Shown here: in pieces, positions 29,880 through 37,024 of the stretch
How positions within the stretch are numbered: position 1 is the first letter of the stretch
Layout: each line of letters starts with the position of its first letter
NCBI GenBank assembly: GCA_021810205.1
Contig: JAJZJC010000029.1
Coordinates: forward strand, 1-37,024
DNA length: 37,024 nucleotides
Reading direction: 5' to 3'
Origin: Actinomycetes bacterium
GTDB taxonomy: Bacteria; Actinomycetota; Acidimicrobiia; Acidimicrobiales; RAAP-2
Made by a program: the position numbers and the translations under genes
Notes under the pieces: generated by a model
Told to the model about the DNA's origin: nothing
The model's input: only the letters and a program-made list of their open reading frames with translations
The model's database searches: none

Positions 29880-32800
29880 GCTGCCGGCCCGTCAGGTCCT
29901 CTCGCCGCCACCAGGCGGGGCCCCGCCGCCGGGTCGTCTACGCCACCGAGGAGCCGGCGGAACTCGGTGATGGCGAGGGACTGCAGGCGGGAGTAGTTGC
30001 CGTTCGGATTGTCGACGAAGCCGACCGCGGCGACATGCGGCTCGATCACATGGATCTTCTGCAGGGGCGTGACGATCAGCAGCTGCAGGCCGAGGCGGGT
30101 GAACAAGCTGAGGGCGTAACGGGTGGACGCTTCCGAACCGCGGCTGAACGCCTCGTCGATGACCACGAAGCGGAAGGCCTTCGAGCGGGCCGCGCCCCAG
30201 TCCAGCTTGAATTGGTAGGCGAGCGAGGCCGCCAGGATGGTGTAGGCGAGCTTCTCCTTCTGGCCGCCCGATTTCCCACCCGAGTCGCTGTAGTGCTCGT
30301 GCTCGACGTCGCCGTCGCGCCAGCGCTCCGACGCGGAGAAGACGAACCACTGGCGCACATCGGTCACCCTCCGGGTCCACGCCCGGTCGATCTCGGTGAA
30401 ACCCTCCCGTCCCTTGAACCGGTCGATGAGCGCCTTCACCTGGAGGAACTTCTGCTCGGAGTACTGGTCGCTGCGGTCGGCACTGACGATGCCGTCGGTG
30501 CAGGCCCGCAGGTCTGCCCTGAACTGGCGGACGTCGGTATTGGGGCTCGTCCCGGCGATCAGCCGGATGTAGCGCCCGTCGTTGTAGTCGATGTCTTCGA
30601 GCGACCGGTTGATGGTCTCGAGGCGGTCCTTGATGTCCCGCTCCTGGGCGTGGAGCCTTGCCGCGAACCCGGCGATGTCGCGGATCGTGTTCTGGTTCAA
30701 GTAGTCCTTGAACTCGGCCTCGAAGCGGGGAAGATCGTCGTCGCACACTCTGCGGTGCAGCTCGCGGTAGTCGGCGCCAGACTCCACGGCGTCGTCCATC
30801 TCTGCGGTTTCCTGCGGATAGCGGTGGCGGAACTCCCCCATCTTCTGGATGATGCGTCGTGCGAGCTTGTGCCCGGTGTCCTCCAACTTCTGGCACTCGG
30901 CAGTGAGGAGCTCGGAGACGGCCTGCTCGGCTCGAGCCAGCGCGGCGGCGTCCTCCATTGGACCCGGCACGGTGGAGCGGATGATCGCGTCGACGGCCGC
31001 TCGGTCCTCGTCGCTCGCGCCAGCGCCTGGGGCGCGGGCGAGCACTGTCACCGCACGGCGCAGCTCGGCTTCTGCGGCGTCGCGCCGGTGGCCGATCGAG
31101 CCTTTGCGCCGCTCGAGCGCGCCGAGACGACCCTCGCTCGCTGCGATGGCCTCCTTGGTCCGGTCGAGCTCGGCGTTCAACGCGGACAGCCGGTCCGAGG
31201 TCGACAGGATCCGCTGCCTCTCCGCCTCGAGCGCGGCGATCTCGTTCACGAGCCCCTCCCAGTCGAGCTCGCCCCACGACGAATAGCCGTCGAGACGCGC
31301 GAGGGAGACCAGGCTCGCTGCCACTGCGTCCGCCTCCTGCTTGCGCTGGCGGATCTCGGCGTCGTGAGCCGAGATCCGCCGTTGGATCGCCGTGGCGTGG
31401 TCGATCAGCGCCTGGATCTTCGCCTCGTTGCTCCAGCCGAGCACGTACTCCCGCCGGTCGTCGATGCGGCGGCGGTCGTCCTTTTCGTGGCGCTCTCGGT
31501 CCTTGATCTGCCCGGTCCGGGTGACCGCCTTGGCGCTGGAGCGGAACTCGGCCATGGTGTCCACGCAGGCGTGGTTGGCCCTTCTCGCCAACTCGGTCTC
31601 GAGCCACGCGCGCAGCGGGGTGTCGGGCTTGATCTCGACTTGGTCGACCAGCAGTGGCAGCCCCTCGGCGCGCTCGGGGCGCGGCACGGCGGGCAAGGCA
31701 GCGGGCACCCGGTAGTAGACGAGGCGCGCCGCCAGGTGGTTGTCGTTGATCCAGGCCGCGACCTGCTCGTAGAAGGCCGACGGCACGAGCATGGAGAGCG
31801 CGAAGCTGTGGAGCACCCGCTCCGCCGCGCCCTCCCACTCTGGCGCGTCGGGGCGGACCTGGATGAGCTCGCCGGCGAAGGGCAGATCGCCGGCGTCCAG
31901 CCCGAGAGCCGCGCACAGTCTGGCCCGCAGCTCCAAGCTGGTCCGGGGAAGGTTGGTGCGTCGGGATCGCAGGCTGTGCAGCTCGTCGTGGACGGCTCGT
32001 GCCTCGTCCTGGATCTTTTGGAGGGCGACCGAGGCGTCGGTCAGGCGGTTCTGGGACTCGGCCTGCGCGGTCCGCAGCTGCACGTCACGGGCACCGACCT
32101 TCGTCTTGGCCGCGGCGAACTGCGACTCGCTCGCCACCGGTTCGAGCCCGGCGCCGACGAGCAGCTCGTTGAACTTGTCCTGTCGCTGCCTGCGACGGGG
32201 CTGCTCACGGGTGAGCTCGCCGATCTCTTCGGCGATGTCCTCCAGACGGTTGCCACCCTGGCCGGCGATCTCGATCTTCAGGCGTGCGGCCCCCTCGCGC
32301 AGCGCGGCCAGCTCCTCTGCCACGATCCCGAGCGAGGTCTCGACCTCTTGGGCCTCTGCCTCGAGCGCGCTGATCTGGGCCTCGAAGATGCCGCGGGCGC
32401 GCTCGGCGAAGAGATACGGCAGCGCTCGCTGCCTGGCGCGCACGGTCGCCGCTGCCGCCGTGGCCTGATCGTGCGCGTCCAGATCGGCAACGAGGGGCGA
32501 GAGCAGCTCGAGCTGGTGGCGCGCCCGGACGACGGCGTCGTGGGCCCGGGTGAGGTTCTCGAAGTGGTCGACCAGCGTGGCGATGTGGGCCTTGGTGTCG
32601 AACGGCTCGAGCATGTGGCTGCGCACGAACTCGGTGAGGTCGTCCACCGCCTTCATCGACACCGTCTGATGGAACAGCTCCATGGCCTGTTCCGATTCGA
32701 TCCCGAGCCGCCGCCGGAACTCGCGCCCGTACTCGGCGAACGTGTCGCTCACCTTGGCGCCGGCCGCTCGCAGACGGCGCTTCAAGGAGAGCAGCTCGGT

Positions 32801-33325
32801 GCCGAAGTCGAAGAAGTCGGCTCGGATGCTCATCTCCCGGTCGGCAACCACGAAGAAGCGGTCGGGCTGGCCGGGCTGGCCGGGCTCGCGTGGGCGGAAC
32901 ACCTGTGCGAGCGTGACCGTCGTGCCGAAGTCCAGATTGGCGAATATCCCGAGGATCACCGAGAAGGAGCGGGCGTCGCGCAGCCCAACCGGGCGCGAGG
33001 TGCCGGTCGTCTCGTTTCGTTCGGACTTGAAGTGCCCTTCCACATACGACCGCAGGTCCCGCTCGCGCGTGTCCGCGCCGGCGGCCCGGTTGTAGGAGAT
33101 CTTGTGGGACGCCAGCAGCAGAGTGGTGATCGCGTCGACCAGGGTGGACTTCCCCGAGCCGATGTCACCGGTGAGCAGCGCGTTGCGTCCGGCGAGATCG
33201 AACGACCAGACCTCGCGGTCGAAGGTCCCCCAATTGAACACCTCGAGCCGGCTGAGCCTGCTACCGGGCAGCCGATCGGGCTGGGCCGCTTCGAGCTGGG
33301 CCATCGTGAAGAGTGCCTGGGTCAT
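29876..33325 (-). CDS. jetC: Wadjet protein JetC, SMC-like (MukB-type) ATPase
   Basis: The 1149-residue protein is an SMC-type ATPase. The Walker A LTGDIGSGKSTL is at residues 51-62, there are long coiled-coil arms with a central hinge region, the ABC signature YSDSGGKSGGQKEKL is near residue 1013, and Walker B FRFVVIDEAFSRGSE is near 1052. Dimers of JetC with JetA and JetB form a loop-extruding motor that recognises small circular DNA by its topology. It starts one base into the jetB stop (TGATG), showing coupled translation. The large open frame on the opposite strand is a codon-bias shadow. Confidence 0.95.
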   Translation of the reverse strand: MTQALFTMAQLEAAQPDRLPGSRLSRLEVFNWGTFDREVWSFDLAGRNALLTGDIGSGKSTLVDAITTLLLASHKISYNRAAGADTRERDLRSYVEGHFKSERNETTGTSRPVGLRDARSFSVILGIFANLDFGTTVTLAQVFRPREPGQPGQPDRFFVVADREMSIRADFFDFGTELLSLKRRLRAAGAKVSDTFAEYGREFRRRLGIESEQAMELFHQTVSMKAVDDLTEFVRSHMLEPFDTKAHIATLVDHFENLTRAHDAVVRARHQLELLSPLVADLDAHDQATAAAATVRARQRALPYLFAERARGIFEAQISALEAEAQEVETSLGIVAEELAALREGAARLKIEIAGQGGNRLEDIAEEIGELTREQPRRRQRQDKFNELLVGAGLEPVASESQFAAAKTKVGARDVQLRTAQAESQNRLTDASVALQKIQDEARAVHDELHSLRSRRTNLPRTSLELRARLCAALGLDAGDLPFAGELIQVRPDAPEWEGAAERVLHSFALSMLVPSAFYEQVAAWINDNHLAARLVYYRVPAALPAVPRPERAEGLPLLVDQVEIKPDTPLRAWLETELARRANHACVDTMAEFRSSAKAVTRTGQIKDRERHEKDDRRRIDDRREYVLGWSNEAKIQALIDHATAIQRRISAHDAEIRQRKQEADAVAASLVSLARLDGYSSWGELDWEGLVNEIAALEAERQRILSTSDRLSALNAELDRTKEAIAASEGRLGALERRKGSIGHRRDAAEAELRRAVTVLARAPGAGASDEDRAAVDAIIRSTVPGPMEDAAALARAEQAVSELLTAECQKLEDTGHKLARRIIQKMGEFRHRYPQETAEMDDAVESGADYRELHRRVCDDDLPRFEAEFKDYLNQNTIRDIAGFAARLHAQERDIKDRLETINRSLEDIDYNDGRYIRLIAGTSPNTDVRQFRADLRACTDGIVSADRSDQYSEQKFLQVKALIDRFKGREGFTEIDRAWTRRVTDVRQWFVFSASERWRDGDVEHEHYSDSGGKSGGQKEKLAYTILAASLAYQFKLDWGAARSKAFRFVVIDEAFSRGSEASTRYALSLFTRLGLQLLIVTPLQKIHVIEPHVAAVGFVDNPNGNYSRLQSLAITEFRRLLGGVDDPAAGPRLVAARGPDGPAA

Positions 33326-33945
33326 CACGAACCGTCCCCCTGCTCCTCGCCATGGCCGACGAGCAGGGAGTACTCCTCGAGGCGCTGGTCGAAGTCCGAC
33401 AGCCACTGGCCGTCCACGAAGGCCTTGAGGATGCGCCGGACTTCGAACACCTGCTCTTGATTTCGCAACGGGCGGAGGAACCCCATCTCGACGACCCGCC
33501 TGATGTGGCCGTCGATCGTCTCGACGATCCTGGCCTCGTTCGCCGAGTCAGGCAGGTACAGGCGCAGCATGTCGACGATCTGGTCCCGGGTGAGCACCAG
33601 CCGGGTGTCGGCGCTCGTGGCGTCGAACTCGGCCAGCCGCTTGCGCAGCAGTGCCAAGAGCATGCTCACATGGAACGACAGCGTGCGCCTGGCCACCAGG
33701 CGGGGCAGGTCGGGGTCGTCGTCGCGCGCCGCGCGGCTCTTCAGGTAGGCGTACCCCTCCGCCTCGTCGAGAACGACGGTGAGGCCGAGGACCGACACGT
33801 AGTCACCGACGTCGCGGCGCAGACGCACCAGGTCGTCCCACACCTGCTCGTGGGTGTCGCGGTACACCGGGCCCTTCATGAGGTGGATCACGGCGGACGA
33901 CAGATCGCTCGGAGCGGTGCTGGTCGTCGAGGTGGTGTCAGTCAT
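33325..33945 (-). CDS. jetB: Wadjet protein JetB (MukE-like kite subunit, DUF4194)
   Basis: The 206-residue protein matches the DUF4194/JetB pattern: after a Thr/Ser-rich start, SAVIHLMKGPVYRDTHEQVW, then LLALLRKRLAEFD, TRDQIVDMLRLYLPD and VEMGFLRPL form two winged-helix units typical of kite proteins. It links JetA to the JetC arms in the loop-extrusion complex. Its ATG overlaps the jetA stop (ATGA). Confidence 0.92.
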   Translation of the reverse strand: MTDTTSTTSTAPSDLSSAVIHLMKGPVYRDTHEQVWDDLVRLRRDVGDYVSVLGLTVVLDEAEGYAYLKSRAARDDDPDLPRLVARRTLSFHVSMLLALLRKRLAEFDATSADTRLVLTRDQIVDMLRLYLPDSANEARIVETIDGHIRRVVEMGFLRPLRNQEQVFEVRRILKAFVDGQWLSDFDQRLEEYSLLVGHGEEQGDGS

Positions 33946-35393
33946 GAGCCTTCCGTGGCGCTGTCGGCCCGGCTCCTGGTGAACGTGGCGCGCGGCATGT
34001 CGACCAGGCGCTCGCCGTCGTCGACCGACCACGCGATCTGCTCGCGCTGCGCGCCGTCGAACACCACGGCGATGCCCGGCTCGTCGAGCGACAGGTAGGC
34101 GATCAGCTCCGCCAGCCCATGCTGGAGCGGAGCGGAGGCGACGACGTCACGGAGTCCCACCTGCGTGCGCGGTCCGAGACCGGCGAACACCCGGCGCGCC
34201 AGCTCCTCGCGGTCCACGTACGTCTGGGACACGAGCGCCGAGGCGTCGAAGTCCTCGGCGCCGGGACCCGCTCGCGCCGAGTCGAGCGGGACCGTGCACG
34301 GTCGCCGGTAGAGCGGGCGCTCCATCGGCAGGTGGACCGAGACACGGGCGTCGTCCATCTCCATGGTCACCGACGGGTCCTTCTCCCGGCGCAGCTGCAG
34401 CGCCTTGCCCTCGATGGTGCGCAACAGCTCGAACACCCGCCGGTTCTCCAGCCAGACCTGGTCGTCGAGGAAGCGCCGCAGCTGCTCCGAGAGCAGCCGG
34501 ACCGTCGACTGGGTGCGCTCGCTGGCCTCGATCCAGTCGTAGTGGACACGGCTGAGCCGCTCGTCGTGCTCGGTGATGTCGAGCGTCCGCAACCGGTTCA
34601 GCAGATCCGTGAGCTCCTCCTGGCGCTCGTGGGACAAGAGGAAGTCGTAGAACGCCTGGAAACTGCGACCTTGGTCCGATTCGGCGATGGAGTGGCGACT
34701 GCCCAGCACGTCGTCGAGGAGGGCGCCCTTGGTCCCGGTCCAGCCGGCGATCTGCTGGCGCAGATCCCGGTCCAGCCGGCGGAAGTTCTCCTCCACCTCC
34801 CGGAAGTCGGACAGCAGCTCGCGTGCCGTCTGGGAGAACTGCTGGTACCGGTCCCTCAGGCTGGCGGAGTCGAGCACCGTGACCTCGCCTCGCTCGACCC
34901 GGGCCATCTCGGCGTCGATCTCGTCGCGCCGCCGGCGGAGCTCGGCCAGCCGCCGATCGGGGTCCTCGTCGGCGCCGAAGACCATCTGGCGCAGCAAGTC
35001 GAAGATGGTGTTCAGGCGGGACTCCGTCCCGACGAAGTCCCGGCCCTTCAGCTCCTCCACCCACAAGAGGCACTTTTCGAGGACGGGGGTGATGTCGTAC
35101 CTGGGCTCGTCGGAGCCCGGCGGGTAGAACTTGCGCAGCCACCCGTGCTCCGACGTCCACTCGTCGAGGTACGCCTGCGCGGGACGCGGGAAGCGGTCGC
35201 CCCCCAAGCGCTCGTTCAGCGCGTACAGCTCGTCGTCCAGCTCGCTGATCACCTCGGATGCCGCCAGATCGCCGACGTTTCGTTGGATGAAGACGCGGCT
35301 GACGAAGCTGAGTACCAGCGCTGCATTGGACGCCCGCAGGAGACTCCACGCCGGGTGACGCTCCCGGAGCTGCTCGATGTCGTCGTAGTGCAT
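33942..35393 (-). CDS. jetA: Wadjet protein JetA (MukF-like kleisin, DUF3375)
   Basis: The 483-residue protein matches the DUF3375/JetA pattern: WSLLRASNAALVLSFVSRVF at the start, YDITPVLEKCLLWVEEL, and a long helical middle including WLENRRVFELLRTIE, the kleisin-type bridge of the JetC ATPase heads. ATG at 35393 is preferred because the alignment-like region begins there; the frame is open to 35528 but that part would overlap the preceding gene. The leader holds three TCGGTYGCCG repeats. The typical domain content of all four jet genes points to type I Wadjet. Confidence 0.92.
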   Translation of the reverse strand: MHYDDIEQLRERHPAWSLLRASNAALVLSFVSRVFIQRNVGDLAASEVISELDDELYALNERLGGDRFPRPAQAYLDEWTSEHGWLRKFYPPGSDEPRYDITPVLEKCLLWVEELKGRDFVGTESRLNTIFDLLRQMVFGADEDPDRRLAELRRRRDEIDAEMARVERGEVTVLDSASLRDRYQQFSQTARELLSDFREVEENFRRLDRDLRQQIAGWTGTKGALLDDVLGSRHSIAESDQGRSFQAFYDFLLSHERQEELTDLLNRLRTLDITEHDERLSRVHYDWIEASERTQSTVRLLSEQLRRFLDDQVWLENRRVFELLRTIEGKALQLRREKDPSVTMEMDDARVSVHLPMERPLYRRPCTVPLDSARAGPGAEDFDASALVSQTYVDREELARRVFAGLGPRTQVGLRDVVASAPLQHGLAELIAYLSLDEPGIAVVFDGAQREQIAWSVDDGERLVDMPRATFTRSRADSATEGS

Positions 35394-35400
35394 TGCCTGG

Positions 35401-35443
35401 TCGGTCGCCGATCTCGCTCGGTTGCCGGCTCGGTCGCCGATCT
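35401..35443. repeat. direct repeats in jetA leader
   Basis: TCGGTCGCCGATCT is present at 35401-35414 and again at 35430-35443, with a related TCGGTTGCCG at 35418-35427 between them. They lie 8-50 bp upstream of jetA and may be a repressor site or simple duplication. Confidence 0.6.
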
Positions 35444-35457
35444 TGCCTTCTTCGATG

Positions 35458-36864
35458 TTAGGACGGGGCTGTGACCACGACGGGACGAGCCTCGCGTGTG
35501 CCCGGGACGGCGCTCGGTGCGCCTTCACGGCGCGACGACGCCGACGTCCCTGCCAGCGTGCGACGCACGGCGAGATCCGCCATGTCCGCTGCGGCTGCCC
35601 CCGCCGCCCAGCCTGCGAAGTTGGTCACTTCGCAGCTGAGACGGCCGAGGTCACCGAAGAGCGACTCGATCGCCTTGTCCACCTCGTCCGCCTGGCGGGC
35701 GAGCACGGGCAGGAGCCGGTTCTCGAGCGCCGCGTCCGCCTCTGCCGTCGCCGCGGCGGACGCCGATGCGAGCCGCACCCCGATCCGACGCGCGTAGGAG
35801 ACGAGGAAGGAGCGGCGATACGAGGCGCGACGCGGCCGGGCACCCGCCGACTCTGCGCGTCCGAGGGTCCGAAGCTGGTTCATCGCCTGGACGAGGAGCG
35901 AGGTGAACAACAACGCGGTCGCGTCGAGATCGACGTCGTAGCCGACCACCGTGGAGAACCCGAGGTCCGGCGAGACGACCGCGCGGCAGCGGTTCGCGTC
36001 TGCCACCACCGCGAGCAGCAGTGCCTTGGCCTGGAGATAGGGGTCATCCAGCCACACCCGGCGAGCCGCGACTCCCGGCGCGCCCGCGCCCGCGGTCCGG
36101 TCCCTTTCATCGAGCACCGCCCGGTCGATGCAGTGGCGCGTCATGAGCTCTTGGGCCTTGGCCATGCAGGACTCGGCCTCCTCGGGGAACTCACTCGACT
36201 CCGCCTTGGCCAAGAGAGAGCGGATCCTGGCCAGCTGGCGCTCGTCGTCCTCCGAGCGCGCCGAGCGCGCCGTTGCTCCGAGCATCCGCAGGTCCGCGAG
36301 CGCCGGCGCGTGCTCGAGGACGCCCAGGGCGTCGACGCCCGCCGAGACGGACGCCGACCAGCGAGCGCAGTCGGGGTCGAGGAGAACTGCACCACCGGCA
36401 CCGTCGGCGAACTGGTGTCCCCGGTGCCGTGCGGCGCCTGCGAGCGGGGCGGCAAGGACAGCGCACGCGGTCGCCCCGGCTTCGCGGCGGACGTACCGAA
36501 CGATCTCGTCGGGCTCCCAGCCCCGCCGGAGCGCGGCAGCGCAAGCGCGCGTCAGCATGTCGGCCAGGCGGCTGGCGACCCGCTCTTGGCCTCCCGGGAT
36601 GCCGAGCCCCGCCACGAGCGCCCCCAAGAGCTGCGCACGCTCGTCGAGATCGTCCCTCGACGACGAGTCGCAACACGCGTGCGCCGCACGTTCGACCGCG
36701 AGCTCGATGGCGTCGTCGAAGCCGTCCCCGCCAACCCGCGCCTCCTGCGGCGACGTCCAGCCCCGTTCGGCGCGCCGACCTGCGCTCGCCTGCTTCGTGC
36801 GCCGAGCCTGCCTCATCCGCCGGGTCTGCTTCGCGCGCCGACGGTCTCGGTTCTTCGTGCCCAT
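35458..36864 (-). CDS. DUF2786-domain protein of unknown function
   Basis: The 468-residue protein begins with an Arg/Lys-rich stretch (MGTKNRDRRRAKQTRR) and has a ~40-residue DUF2786 domain in its middle: RQLARIRSLLAKAESSEFPE followed by EAESCMAKAQELMTRH. The C-terminal half contains YRRSFLVSYARRIGVRL and alanine-rich helices, as in other long DUF2786 proteins. Their role is not known; the family occurs in phages and actinobacteria. It ends 64 bp before jetA on the same strand, so it may be an accessory or control gene of the Wadjet operon, or only a neighbour. A GGAGGA lies about ten bases before the ATG. Confidence 0.75.
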   Translation of the reverse strand: MGTKNRDRRRAKQTRRMRQARRTKQASAGRRAERGWTSPQEARVGGDGFDDAIELAVERAAHACCDSSSRDDLDERAQLLGALVAGLGIPGGQERVASRLADMLTRACAAALRRGWEPDEIVRYVRREAGATACAVLAAPLAGAARHRGHQFADGAGGAVLLDPDCARWSASVSAGVDALGVLEHAPALADLRMLGATARSARSEDDERQLARIRSLLAKAESSEFPEEAESCMAKAQELMTRHCIDRAVLDERDRTAGAGAPGVAARRVWLDDPYLQAKALLLAVVADANRCRAVVSPDLGFSTVVGYDVDLDATALLFTSLLVQAMNQLRTLGRAESAGARPRRASYRRSFLVSYARRIGVRLASASAAATAEADAALENRLLPVLARQADEVDKAIESLFGDLGRLSCEVTNFAGWAAGAAAADMADLAVRRTLAGTSASSRREGAPSAVPGTREARPVVVTAPS

Positions 36865-37024
36865 GGGCTCATTGTCCTCCGATGCGTCCGGCGTCCGGCG
36901 GATCCCTTCTGGCAAGGATCGCAGTGGGTCTCATCGGAGCCGAATGGGGTACGTCGTCTCGGAGCGCTCCAGCGCTGCCCGACCTGCCAGCAGGAGGTCC
37001 CGGTCCACTTTCGATCAGCCGAGG
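36865..37024. other. window end, no gene assigned
   Basis: The last 160 bp hold only the ribosome site of the DUF2786 gene and a 24-codon minus-strand frame (GTG start, reading VDRDLLLAGRAALERS...) ending near 36930. An in-frame stop lies just upstream of that GTG, so it is not the tail of a longer gene in this frame. Confidence 0.35.

Noticed and set aside
30035-33460. 1141-codon open frame on the plus strand
   Set aside because: It is antisense to jetC, whose Walker and signature motifs are unmistakable; long opposite-strand frames are expected at this G+C content.
36930-37008. 24-codon minus-strand frame at the window end
   Set aside because: An in-frame stop precedes its GTG, so it is not the tail of a gene in this frame, and it is too short to judge.

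Overview
The window is very G+C-rich, uses ATG/GTG/TTG starts with AGGAGG-type ribosome sites, and shows several leaderless or near-leaderless starts. Its gene families (sedolisin S53 peptidase, DsbA-like mycothiol-type oxidoreductase, phosphoribosyltransferase-hydrolase fusion, Wadjet) suggest a high-GC actinobacterium, perhaps an acidophile of the Acidimicrobiia type. The taxonomic placement is an inference. No rRNA, tRNA or CRISPR array was seen.

Layout. 1-9.9 kb: a 3'-truncated secreted S53 peptidase with fibronectin III repeats, a GH63-type glycosidase, a cytoplasmic NMT1/THI5-like binding protein with a Cys-Ala-Cys-His motif, a membrane protein ending in a 'secreted repeat' (PF03640-like) domain, a MalY/PatB aminotransferase, a phosphoribosyltransferase-alpha/beta hydrolase fusion and a SpoU/TrmH RNA methyltransferase. 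10-15.8 kb: a NifX-like protein, an MFS transporter, a BASS-type transporter, a PAP2 phosphatase, an arylamine N-acetyltransferase and a DsbA-like protein.

15.9-23.2 kb: one tightly packed minus-strand operon. In transcription order it encodes a secreted coiled-coil protein, a membrane-anchored protein, ApbE (FAD:protein FMN transferase), a ferric-reductase-like membrane cytochrome, a NuoF-like flavin/Fe-S subunit, a ferredoxin, a Ser/Thr-rich anchored protein, a sensor kinase and a response regulator. The first two proteins share the C-terminal motif VHATTGASG, written with different synonymous codons. It resembles the ApbE flavinylation motif, although no FMN_bind domain is present. I read the operon as a putative NAD(P)H-to-cell-surface electron-transfer system with an unusually minimal flavin carrier; it is the strongest candidate here for an undescribed variant.

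23.5-28.4 kb: two Hsp20 chaperones, a DoxX membrane protein, a tiny C2H2 zinc-finger protein, a nitroreductase, and a divergent CDF metal exporter/ArsR regulator pair with a recognisable operator between them. 28.6-35.4 kb: a complete type I Wadjet anti-plasmid system (jetA-B-C-D, minus strand, with overlapping start and stop codons), preceded by a DUF2786 gene.

Short tandem repeats (periods of 9, 13, 15, 17, 20, 21 and 42 bp) recur across the whole window, often in frame inside genes or exactly over a stop codon.
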